A stretch of 15,942 bases of DNA from CAYGWP01 sp964353455 (GTDB lineage: Bacteria > Planctomycetota > Phycisphaerae > FEN-1346): positions 1 to 15,942 of the forward strand of contig CAYGWP010000344.1 in the NCBI GenBank assembly GCA_964353455.1. Direction: 5' to 3'. Position 1 is the stretch's first letter, and each line of letters opens with the position of its first letter. Both the position numbers and the translations under genes were made by a program. The notes under the pieces are model-generated. The model had not been told where the DNA came from, made no database searches, and worked only from the letters and a program-made list of their open reading frames with translations. This document shows positions 1 through 6,335 of the stretch, in pieces.

Positions 1-1310
1 TCGCGGCCTTCCCAGACGTTGGCCTCGCGGGCCAGGCGGACCGCGAGGCGGGCCGTCTCGGCGTCGGCGCCGAAGGCCGCCGGCGAAAAGTAGTTCGACC
101 GGACCAGCCGCGCGAGCGCCCGGAACGAGTAGCCCTCCGTCTGAAGCCGCGCCAGCGACATCGCCGCCCGCACGATGGGGCAGTCGGCCAGAGGCCGCTC
201 GTCCTGAACGCGGAATGGGAAGCCGTACCGCGGGAATATCTCGCGCACGAGCGGGGCATAGCCGCCCATCGACCGCGCGAGGACGGCGATGGACGCCGGC
301 TCATGCGCCCCGCCGCGCACCAGGTCCGCGCACCGCCGCGCAATCTCCTCGACTTCGCGCGTGCGGCCGGCTGCACGGACGACAGATATCGACCCGGCGG
401 TTCTCTCGCGCGGCGAGTCATCGGGCAGGGCGAATAGGCGCATCCGCAGCCGCTCCAAGTCCGCCGGCAGGCCGCTCGGCTGGTCCAGCACCGTCTCGGT
501 CAGCCGCTTGCCGAAACGCTTGCGGAGGCGCTCGCGGGTGCGGCCGGTGACCGCGAAGAGCATCGGCCGGTCGGGCTGCCAGGTAAGCGTGATGACGGTG
601 CGCTTGGCGCGGTCGGCCAGCGACTCTATCATGTCAAGTTGGGCGGGGGCGAAGTCCTGGAACCCGTCGATCGCCAGGACCTCAAGGTCGGCGAAGGGGC
701 CGAAATGGTCCTCGGCCACCAGTGCGGCTGCATGCCAGAACTGCCCCGCATCGTCATAGACCTCCATGTCCTGGAGCGCCTTCTGGTAGGCGGCGTAGAG
801 GGTGGCGAGCGTGCGGTTGCGCGGCGTTCGCATCCGCTCGGCGAGGGCCTTGCCGAACGCGTCTGGCTCGACCCGCGCGGCCTTTAGTTCCCTGAAGAGT
901 TCGTCGAGGGCATCTACGAGGCCGGGGGTATCGCGTACCGGTCCGAGGACGGCGGCCTGCTTGGCGTCGAGCTCGGCGAGGCAGTTGCGGATGACCTGGC
1001 GTCGGGCGAGTTCGCCTATCTTCCGCACCGGTCGGCCCGCCGCCGCGAGGAGCCGGTCGGACAATTCCTGGATCGTGAGGACCTGCGGCCGGATGAGGAC
1101 GCCGGACTTCTGCGCGGCCAGCAGGCGGCTCTCGGTTGCCCGGCGCCTGAGGGCCGTCGGCACGAGCATCAGCGCCGCGCCCGGTTCACCACGGCGTAGC
1201 GCAGCGGAGCCGGGCTCGGCCCGCGCGACGGCCTCAAGGTACGCGGCCATGACACGGCCGGCCTTGCCGCTCCTTGCCGGGCCGACGATAAGTTCAACGG
1301 GCGATGCCAC
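1..1310 (-). CDS. addB: AddB-like ATP-dependent nuclease/helicase subunit B, N-terminal part (runs off left edge)
   Basis: AddB works with the AddA helicase in processing double-strand DNA breaks for recombination. This reading frame is open from a GTG at 1310 to the window edge (436 codons, no stop), so only the N-terminal half is visible. The start is chosen because GGAGG (plus-strand CCTCC 1315-1319) lies 4 nt upstream. Residues 6-17 form a Walker A-like segment ELIVGPARSGKA, and VLAIDGFQDF further in resembles the conserved 'viDgF.dF' segment of AddB-type proteins. The last Walker A residue is Ala, not Ser/Thr. A short in-protein echo (EPGSAAL then EPGAALM) lies just before LVPT. The C-terminal nuclease and iron-sulphur Cys residues that would settle the assignment lie outside the window; a related UvrD-like protein cannot be excluded. 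It is transcribed divergently from uppP. Confidence 0.7.
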   Translation of the reverse strand, partial: MASPVELIVGPARSGKAGRVMAAYLEAVARAEPGSAALRRGEPGAALMLVPTALRRRATESRLLAAQKSGVLIRPQVLTIQELSDRLLAAAGRPVRKIGELARRQVIRNCLAELDAKQAAVLGPVRDTPGLVDALDELFRELKAARVEPDAFGKALAERMRTPRNRTLATLYAAYQKALQDMEVYDDAGQFWHAAALVAEDHFGPFADLEVLAIDGFQDFAPAQLDMIESLADRAKRTVITLTWQPDRPMLFAVTGRTRERLRKRFGKRLTETVLDQPSGLPADLERLRMRLFALPDDSPRERTAGSISVVRAAGRTREVEEIARRCADLVRGGAHEPASIAVLARSMGGYAPLVREIFPRYGFPFRVQDERPLADCPIVRAAMSLARLQTEGYSFRALARLVRSNYFSPAAFGADAETARLAVRLAREANVWEGR

Positions 1311-1398
1311 GGGTCCTCCGACGTGTTTCGGATACGCTTCGCCACCACTTTAACCGTTCCACTCGAAGGGCCAAGCAGAATCCGCCAGCACTTTGCGC

Positions 1399-1427
1399 TG
1401 GACGATGCCGCGGCAAGCGGGCATAGT
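1399..1427 (+). promoter_or_regulatory. Candidate sigma-70 promoter for uppP operon
   Basis: TGGACG (1399-1404) and CATAGT (1422-1427) are separated by 17 nt, each matching 4 of 6 consensus bases. It lies about 87 nt before the uppP start and upstream of a strong leader hairpin. Moderate match only, so this is inference. Confidence 0.35.
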
Positions 1428-1448
1428 AGCCCCGTCGTGCCGAGCGCC

Positions 1449-1476
1449 GCGCGGCGGGTCTCCCGACCCGCCGCGT
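1449..1476. repeat. Perfect GC hairpin in uppP leader
   Basis: GCGGCGGGTC (1451-1460) and GACCCGCCGC (1465-1474) form a perfect 10-bp stem with loop TCCC, extendable by a C-G pair (1450/1475) and a G-T pair (1449/1476). It lies about 38 nt before the uppP ATG and has no T-run after it, so it is not a standard terminator. It may be a palindromic repeat of the genome or a leader element. Confidence 0.7.
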
Positions 1477-1513
1477 AGAAACTCGAAGTGCCGCCGCCAT
1501 TTTGGGAGAAACC

Positions 1514-2488
1514 ATGCCAGTGAAGACAGTCCTTGTCATGGCGTGCGTGCTTGGTCTCTTGATCGGGTCGGCGCGGGGCGAGTCCGCTGCGCCGGGCGCG
1601 GCGCCGGCCGAGACGCTGCACATCTCGCCGTGGCAGGCCGCTGTCCTCGGCGTCGTGGAGGGTCTGACGGAGTACCTGCCTGTGTCGTCCACGGGCCACC
1701 TCATCCTGGCCAACCACGCAATGTGGCCGAGCCGTTTCGGCGACCGGGCGGACCCGCTGAAGAGCATCATCAGAAAAGACCCGGCCATCGACTCCTTTGA
1801 CATTGTCATTCAACTGGGGGCCATCCTGGCCGTGCTGGGGCTTTATCGCAAACGCGTGGTCCAGATGGCCAGGGGCCTCGTCGGCCGCGACGAGCGAGGC
1901 CTGCGCCTCCTGGGCAGTCTCATGGTGGCGTTCCTTCCCGCGGCCATTGTCGGCCTGCTTCTGCGGGAACGGATCAAGGAGAACCTGTTCAACCCGCTTT
2001 CGGTGGCGGCGGCGCTGGCGGCCGGCGGCGTGCTGATGATTGTCATCGAGCACTTCTTCTGGCGCAAGCGGAGAGACGCCCCCCACGTGACCGAGGTTGA
2101 CCAGACCCGTCTATGGCAGGCGCTGGTCATCGGCTTGGCGCAATGCCTGGCGATGTGGCCGGGGACCTCGCGGAGCATGATCACGATCCTTGCGGCCCTG
2201 GTGGTCGGGTTCGACATGGTGGCGGCGGCGGAGTTCAGTTTCCTTCTGGCGCTTCCGACGCTCGGCGCCGCCACCGTTTATGAAGGCTGCAAGAGTTGGC
2301 ACGTACTCAGCCAGTCGGCGGGGCCGGAGGGGATAGTCATCGGCCTGGTGGTGAGCGGCGTGGTTGCGGCCCTGGCCGTCAAGGGGTTCGTCAAGTGGCT
2401 GACCGGGCACGGCCTGCTGCCGTTCGGCATTTACCGCTTGGCGCTGGCGGTGGCGGTGTTCGCGTACTTTGCACTGTATCGCCCTTGA
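1514..2488 (+). CDS. uppP: Undecaprenyl-diphosphatase UppP/BacA
   Basis: UppP dephosphorylates undecaprenyl diphosphate at the cytoplasmic membrane to recycle the lipid carrier for peptidoglycan and other envelope polymers. The family's first signature is intact: EGLTEYLPVSSTGH at residues 49-62, with Glu49, Glu53, Ser59 and His62 matching the catalytic residues of E. coli. The second, PGTSRSM at 216-222, keeps the essential Arg220 but has Met where PGxSRSG normally has Gly. The protein is 324 aa against about 270 usual. The extra length is an N-terminal signal-like hydrophobic stretch followed by an Ala/Pro linker (to about residue 37), plus about 25 residues after STGH. ATG 1514 is chosen because GGGAG (1504-1508) sits 5 nt before it; an in-frame TTG at 1502 would overlap that site. 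First gene of a three-gene operon. Confidence 0.95.
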   Translation: MPVKTVLVMACVLGLLIGSARGESAAPGAAPAETLHISPWQAAVLGVVEGLTEYLPVSSTGHLILANHAMWPSRFGDRADPLKSIIRKDPAIDSFDIVIQLGAILAVLGLYRKRVVQMARGLVGRDERGLRLLGSLMVAFLPAAIVGLLLRERIKENLFNPLSVAAALAAGGVLMIVIEHFFWRKRRDAPHVTEVDQTRLWQALVIGLAQCLAMWPGTSRSMITILAALVVGFDMVAAAEFSFLLALPTLGAATVYEGCKSWHVLSQSAGPEGIVIGLVVSGVVAALAVKGFVKWLTGHGLLPFGIYRLALAVAVFAYFALYRP

Positions 2489-2502
2489 GGGAGGGGCGGG
2501 GC

Positions 2503-2997
2503 ATGGACGGCCTGACGATTCGGCTTGCGACCGCCGAGGACCTGGCGGCGATAAACGAAATCTACAACCACAACGTGCTCCACAGCACCTGCACTTACCA
2601 GGAGAAGCCTTCGACCGACGACGAGCGCCGCGAGTGGTTCGCGTCGCACGGGCCCGAGCATCCGGTAACGGTTGCGGTGCTTGACGGGGCGACTGTGGGA
2701 TGGGGCGCCCTTTCGCACTTTCTCACGCGGTCCGCCTACCATGAGACGGTCGAGGATTCCGTCTATGTCCGGGCCGACATGCAGGGCCGCGGCATCGGGA
2801 AGGCGATTCTGGCGGACCTTGTTCAGCGGGCACAGGCGCTTGGCTACCATGCGATCATGGCGCGGATCGATGGAGAGCAGGGCCCCAGCATCGGGCTGCA
2901 CGAGCGGTTCGGGTTTACTCGCGTGGGGCTGCTGAAGGAGGTCGGGCGGAAGTTCGGCCGCTGGCTCGACGTAGTTTATATGGAGCGGATGCTATGA
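2503..2997 (+). CDS. GNAT N-acetyltransferase, phosphinothricin acetyltransferase type
   Basis: Transfers acetyl from acetyl-CoA to an amino group. Relatives (Pat/Bar) acetylate phosphinothricin and methionine sulfoximine, but the natural substrate here is not known. The 164-aa protein carries the family hallmarks in order: EIYNHNVLHSTCTY (19-32), EDSVYV (84-89) leading into the acetyl-CoA pyrophosphate loop QGRGIG (94-99), IGLHERFGF, and the C-terminal VGRKFGRWLDV. Length is slightly below the 170-183 aa of characterised members. ATG 2503 follows a purine-rich GGGAGGGGCGGGG run 14 nt after the uppP stop; the frame also extends upstream, but only as an overlap with uppP. The stop overlaps the next start (ATGA), so it is translationally coupled to the glycosidase-like gene. 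Confidence 0.9.
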   Translation: MDGLTIRLATAEDLAAINEIYNHNVLHSTCTYQEKPSTDDERREWFASHGPEHPVTVAVLDGATVGWGALSHFLTRSAYHETVEDSVYVRADMQGRGIGKAILADLVQRAQALGYHAIMARIDGEQGPSIGLHERFGFTRVGLLKEVGRKFGRWLDVVYMERML

Positions 2998-4982
2998 CTC
3001 GTCTTGTCGTGATGGCCCTCCTGTGCGCGGCCGTGGCCGCAGGTTCGCTCGGCGCTGAGACGGCGCCGGCGCCCGGCGGGCAGACGGGGCCGAACCTCGT
3101 CAAGGACCCCGGCTTCGAGGAGGGCGCCCGGCCGTGGCAACTCCCCGAAGGCTTCGAGGTCGCCGAGGGGATGGGCCGCTCCGGCGGGGCCTGTCTGCAC
3201 TTCGCCCGCACGGATGCATCTACATATCGGCTTGCATCGCAAGGGATCGAGTTTAGTCCGGGCCGCCGGTACCGCTTCTCGGTATGGGTCAGGACGAAGG
3301 GCGTCGCCGGAACCGACAGCGGCGCGACCATCTGCATGGAATGGAGCGGGGCCAAGGGCTGGATGGGCGGCTCCTATCCGGAAGGGCGCAAGGGCGACAA
3401 CGACTGGTTCCGCATAGAGGCCGTCACGCCGCCCGTGCCGCCGGAGGCCACGGGCCTGGCCGTCACGTTCTATATCCGCAAGGGCATGACGGGCGAGGCG
3501 TGGTTCGACGATGTCGAGGTGGCGGAGTACTGGGGCAGCCCGCTTGAGGCCTACCTTGTGCAGCCGGCGTACCGCGGTCTCATCTTTGAAGACGAGTCCC
3601 GCGCCGCCATCCGCGTGCACGTGGACCTGGCGGAAATCATCGACGGCCACCCGTGGGTGCCACCGGGCGGATACGCGGGCCTTGACGACCTCTCGCTGGT
3701 CTGCCGCCTCGTCGCAGGCGGCAAGCCCCTTGCCGAGACCCGGAAGGAGAAGCCCGCGAGCCGCACTATAGACATGGAAATCGGCAGCGCGCCACTCAAG
3801 GTCGGCCCGTACTCCGTCGAGGTCCTTCTGCGCCAGGGCGGGCGCGACGTCGCGTCGCAGCGCATCGACGGCGAGGTGCTCGCGGCCGGCCGCAGGCCGC
3901 GTGTGTACATCGACCGGCATCGGCGGACCATCGTGGATGGCAAGCCCTTCCTTCCGCTGGGTTTCTACTTCAGCGACCTCAAGGAAGCCGACGTCGAGAC
4001 GATGGCCCAGGCGGGCTTTAACTGCGCGATGCCGTACTCGTTCAGCAGCCTGGCGTTGGACGTGGCTGCCGCCGCGCTCGACATGGCCCAGCGCCACGGC
4101 GTCTATGTCATCTACTCGATCAAGGACCTGTACAAGGGCACGAAGCACTTCCCGGCCGGCCTCGCCGGCGGGGCTGCCGACGCCGATGCGGCCGTGAGGA
4201 CAATCGTTGAGCGGTTCCGCTCGCACCCGAACGTCCTCGCGTGGTACCTGAACGACGAACTCCCCACGACCATGCGCGGCGATTTGGAGGCGCGATACCG
4301 GCTGGTCCGCCGGCTCGACCCGGACCATCCCGCCTGGGCGGTGCTCTTCCAGGTGGACGAACTTTTTGAATATCGCCACACGTGCGACGTGCTCGGCACG
4401 GACCCGTATCCCTTGCCCGAAAAGCCCGTGACGATGGCCGGCGACTGGGCCCTCAAGACCGGCCGCGCCACGGGCGGCGCGTGCGCATTCTGGCAGGTGC
4501 CCCAGGCGTTCGACTGGGCCAACTATCGTAAGGCAGAGGACCCCGCCAGGTACCGCGCCCCGACCTACGAGGAGATGCGCACGATGACCTACCTGGCGCT
4601 CGTGGGTGGCGCCAAGGGACTCATCTATTACAGTCTCTATGACCTTAGGCGCGACCGGCTCGGGTTTGACGTGCGATGGAAGGACGTTTCGCGGATCGGC
4701 CAGGAAGTCCGCGACCTGACGCCGGCGATCCTGTCGGTTGACCCGCCCCCGGCCGGGGTCAAGGTGTCGGGCCCGAGGTGGGCGGCCATGCGCGACGCGA
4801 AACGCCTGTGGGTCCTCGTGACCAACCCTGAGCCGCAGACCGTGCCGATGAGGCTGGCGCTTCCGGCGGGCGCCGGCGCGATCAGGACACTCGGCGGGCG
4901 CCAGGTCGCCGCAAGAGACGGTGTGGTTGCCGAGGACTTCAAGCCCCTGGCGTGCGAGACGTACGTCGTGGATCTCAACTGA
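2994..4982 (+). CDS. Secreted multidomain glycoside-hydrolase-like protein (CBM4/9-like front, TIM barrel)
   Basis: Probably a secreted enzyme or binding protein acting on a polysaccharide; the substrate cannot be told. The 662-aa protein starts with a signal peptide (to about residue 21, SLGA). A CBM4/9-like β-sandwich follows (NLVKDPGFEEG at 34-44, ending WFDDVEV), then an Ig-like segment to about 300, a (β/α)8 barrel of the GH clan A/GH2 TIM type from about 315 (PFLPLGFYFSD) to about 590, and a small C-terminal β-domain. AWYLNDELP resembles the acid/base strand of clan A enzymes, with Glu422 the candidate acid/base. At the expected nucleophile strand the sequence is GLIYYSLYDL (about 542-551), without Glu. 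The start overlaps the acetyltransferase stop by 4 nt. It converges with pgpA. Confidence 0.75.
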   Translation: MTRLVVMALLCAAVAAGSLGAETAPAPGGQTGPNLVKDPGFEEGARPWQLPEGFEVAEGMGRSGGACLHFARTDASTYRLASQGIEFSPGRRYRFSVWVRTKGVAGTDSGATICMEWSGAKGWMGGSYPEGRKGDNDWFRIEAVTPPVPPEATGLAVTFYIRKGMTGEAWFDDVEVAEYWGSPLEAYLVQPAYRGLIFEDESRAAIRVHVDLAEIIDGHPWVPPGGYAGLDDLSLVCRLVAGGKPLAETRKEKPASRTIDMEIGSAPLKVGPYSVEVLLRQGGRDVASQRIDGEVLAAGRRPRVYIDRHRRTIVDGKPFLPLGFYFSDLKEADVETMAQAGFNCAMPYSFSSLALDVAAAALDMAQRHGVYVIYSIKDLYKGTKHFPAGLAGGAADADAAVRTIVERFRSHPNVLAWYLNDELPTTMRGDLEARYRLVRRLDPDHPAWAVLFQVDELFEYRHTCDVLGTDPYPLPEKPVTMAGDWALKTGRATGGACAFWQVPQAFDWANYRKAEDPARYRAPTYEEMRTMTYLALVGGAKGLIYYSLYDLRRDRLGFDVRWKDVSRIGQEVRDLTPAILSVDPPPAGVKVSGPRWAAMRDAKRLWVLVTNPEPQTVPMRLALPAGAGAIRTLGGRQVAARDGVVAEDFKPLACETYVVDLN

Positions 4983-4986
4983 CGCC

Positions 4987-5036
4987 GGCCGGGCCTCATG
5001 ATGCGGGAGCCGCAGGTTCAAGTCCTGCCCCGGCTC
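4987..5036 (+). other. tRNA-like 3' remnant (T-arm plus acceptor)
   Basis: GCAGG (5012-5016), loop TTCAAGT (5017-5023) and CCTGC (5024-5028) form a perfect 5-bp T-arm, and GGTTCAAGTCC matches the tRNA B-box consensus. The following CCCGGCT (5029-5035) pairs with GGCCGGG (4987-4993), like an acceptor stem with one G-T pair. CTCATGA (4995-5001) sits where an anticodon loop reading CAT would be, but its stem does not pair, no D-arm fits, and there is no CCA. It is therefore either a decayed tRNA fragment or a coincidence, not a working tRNA. Confidence 0.35.
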
Positions 5037-5051
5037 TCACGCCGAAGGGCG

Positions 5052-5078
5052 GCGCCCGCCGGCTGGAAGCCGGGGCGC
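5052..5078. repeat. GC hairpin between convergent genes
   Basis: Inner stem CGGCT (5060-5064) with AGCCG (5068-5072), loop GGA; outer stem GCGCCC (5052-5057) with GGGCGC (5073-5078); two bases unpaired between them on the left side. It lies between the convergent stops of the glycosidase-like gene and pgpA, so it could act as a two-way terminator, although no T-run follows on either strand. Confidence 0.5.
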
Positions 5079-5099
5079 GACCAGGCCTACGTGGAACTG

Positions 5100-5579
5100 T
5101 CAGCCGACCAGGCGGACGAGAACCATGTCGCTGCCGATTGCCAGCACGAGCGCCATCAGGCCCGCCGCAACATCGTCCATCGTGATCCCCCAGCCGCGCG
5201 GCAGGCGCTCAAGTTGACGGGCGGGCGGCGGCTTCAGGATGTCGGTCACGCGGAACCAGAAGAACGCGACGGCCAGCGTCGCCCACGGCCAGCGGCTATA
5301 TGGCAACCATGCCGCAAGGCCCGAGATGAGCATCCCGGCCACCTCATCGAGGACGAACGGCCGCGGGTCCTTGCTGCCGAAATCCTTTTCGGCATCGCGG
5401 CCGGCCGCAACCGAACCGGCGGTCACGACGACCGCGGCTGCAATCAAGCCCCACCACGGGCATCCCAGGTACCATGCCGCCGCCATCAGCGCGGCCGTCA
5501 CGACCGAGGCGTAGGTTCCCGCCATGCCGGGTAGGTAGCCGATCCCGAAGAATGACCCGAAGAGCCTTCGTGCGGTCAC
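5100..5579 (-). CDS. pgpA: Phosphatidylglycerophosphatase A
   Basis: PgpA removes the phosphate from phosphatidylglycerophosphate to give phosphatidylglycerol, at the inner membrane. The 159-aa protein has the family motifs in order: GIGYLPGMAGTYAS (12-25), DPRPFVLDEVAG (71-82, with acidic Asp78 and Glu79), FRVTDILKPPP, and GITMDDVAAG near the C-terminus, all with acidic residues expected to bind Mg2+. Hydrophobic segments between them fit its membrane location. The start is a GTG at 5579 that is itself the tail of an intergenic heptamer array; an AAGG within the array lies 6 nt before it and may serve for ribosome binding. It acts immediately after PgsA, the gene 27 nt upstream. Last gene of the efp-rimO-pgsA-pgpA operon. 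Confidence 0.93.
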   Translation of the reverse strand: MTARRLFGSFFGIGYLPGMAGTYASVVTAALMAAAWYLGCPWWGLIAAAVVVTAGSVAAGRDAEKDFGSKDPRPFVLDEVAGMLISGLAAWLPYSRWPWATLAVAFFWFRVTDILKPPPARQLERLPRGWGITMDDVAAGLMALVLAIGSDMVLVRLVG

Positions 5580-5606
5580 TTTGAACCTTGAACTTTGAAC
5601 TTTCGT
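5580..5606 (-). repeat. Heptamer array between pgsA and pgpA
   Basis: Read on the minus strand, the 27-nt gap after the pgsA stop is ACG followed by AAAGTTC (5603-5597), AAAGTTC (5596-5590), AAGGTTC (5589-5583) and AAA, running straight into the pgpA GTG. Three contiguous 7-nt units make up almost the whole spacer. Confidence 0.85.
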
Positions 5607-6233
5607 TCAATCCGGCGGCATCTTCAGCAGGTGATACGCCCGCTGGACGTACACCAGCCCGCTGAAGGCCGTGAAGAGCGTCGTCGCCCAGACGAGGACG
5701 TCGCGGACGGTGGCGGTCCACGCCGGGCCGTCCGTCCAGTGGGCGACGTACCAGAGCGACCATCCTATGGCCAGGCACTGGATGAACATCTTGACCTTGC
5801 CGCTGAGGGTTGCGGCAAACGGAATGCGGTGCGACTCGCTGAAACTCCTCATGCCGGTCACGAGGAGTTCGCGGGCAAGGATGAGGCAGACCATCCACGG
5901 GCGCCAGCCGGTGAGGTTCTCGGCCGCGCGGCCGGGGACCGCCTGGAAGAACTGGTCGCCTACGAAGTACGCCAGCGCCCCGCAGACGATGATTTTATCG
6001 ACGAACGGGTCGGCGATGCGGCCGAAGGTCGTCACGTGCCCCAGCCGCCGGGCGAGGTATCCGTCCACCGCATCCGTAAGGACCGCGATCAGGAAGATGA
6101 TGAACGCCACGTCGAGGACGGGCCACGCCGGCTGCGCCTCGGCCCGCACGTCGTAGAATCCCAGAACGATGAAGAACCCGAGCGCCATGAAGAACCGCCC
6201 GGCCGTCAGCAGATTTGGTATGTGACGGGTCAT
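5607..6233 (-). CDS. pgsA: CDP-diacylglycerol–glycerol-3-phosphate 3-phosphatidyltransferase
   Basis: PgsA makes phosphatidylglycerophosphate from CDP-diacylglycerol and glycerol-3-phosphate in the inner membrane, the committed step to phosphatidylglycerol. The 208-aa protein begins MTRHIPNLLTAGR, typical of the family, and carries the complete CDP-alcohol phosphotransferase signature: Asp54, Asp57-Gly58, Ala61-Arg62, Gly71, Asp75 and Asp79 in the required spacing. Several hydrophobic helices follow. No clear ribosome binding site precedes ATG 6233; the upstream gap is filled by heptamers. The neighbour pgpA takes the next step of the same pathway. Confidence 0.95.
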   Translation of the reverse strand: MTRHIPNLLTAGRFFMALGFFIVLGFYDVRAEAQPAWPVLDVAFIIFLIAVLTDAVDGYLARRLGHVTTFGRIADPFVDKIIVCGALAYFVGDQFFQAVPGRAAENLTGWRPWMVCLILARELLVTGMRSFSESHRIPFAATLSGKVKMFIQCLAIGWSLWYVAHWTDGPAWTATVRDVLVWATTLFTAFSGLVYVQRAYHLLKMPPD

Positions 6234-6238
6234 GGTGA

Positions 6239-6273
6239 AAGGCCAAGTTCAAAGTGAAAAGTGTAAAGTTCAA
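6239..6273 (-). repeat. Heptamer array between rimO and pgsA
   Basis: Minus strand, contiguous 7-nt units: TTGAACT (6273-6267), TTACACT (6266-6260), TTTCACT (6259-6253), TTGAACT (6252-6246), then a divergent TGGCCTT. TTGAACT is a rotated reverse complement of the AAAGTTC unit in the pgsA-pgpA gap, so the two arrays belong to one family in opposite orientation. Confidence 0.75.
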
Positions 6274-6276
6274 TTG

Positions 6277-6335
6277 GTTAGCCGCCCGGCTTGCCGGGCG
6301 CTGGCGGCAAGCGCCGCGCAAGCGCGGCGGCTAAC
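6277..6335. repeat. 59-bp palindromic element containing the rimO stop codon
   Basis: Outer arms GTTAGCCGC (6277-6285) and GCGGCTAAC (6327-6335) are perfect inverted repeats. The element is two head-to-head copies of a 24-nt unit (6277-6300 on plus; 6335-6312 on minus) with an 11-nt spacer. Each unit is GTTAGC followed by a perfect 8-bp stem with a TT loop. The TAG that ends rimO (6333-6331 on minus) lies within GTTAGC of the right-hand copy. Confidence 0.9.

Noticed and set aside
1169..2086. A 305-codon minus frame spanning the uppP start
   Set aside because: It overlaps the uppP signature motifs antisense and has no recognisable domain.
2976..5021. A 681-codon open frame on minus opposite the glycosidase-like gene
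   Set aside because: GC-rich codon bias on plus produces long antisense frames. It has no domain and covers a gene with signal peptide and clear domains on the other strand.
4964..5039. A complete tRNA gene
   Set aside because: The T-arm is convincing, but no D-arm, no pairing anticodon stem and no acceptor partner exist at full-length distance.
5595..6257. A plus frame opposite pgsA
   Set aside because: PgsA carries the complete CDP-alcohol phosphotransferase signature on minus; the plus frame is charged low-complexity shadow.
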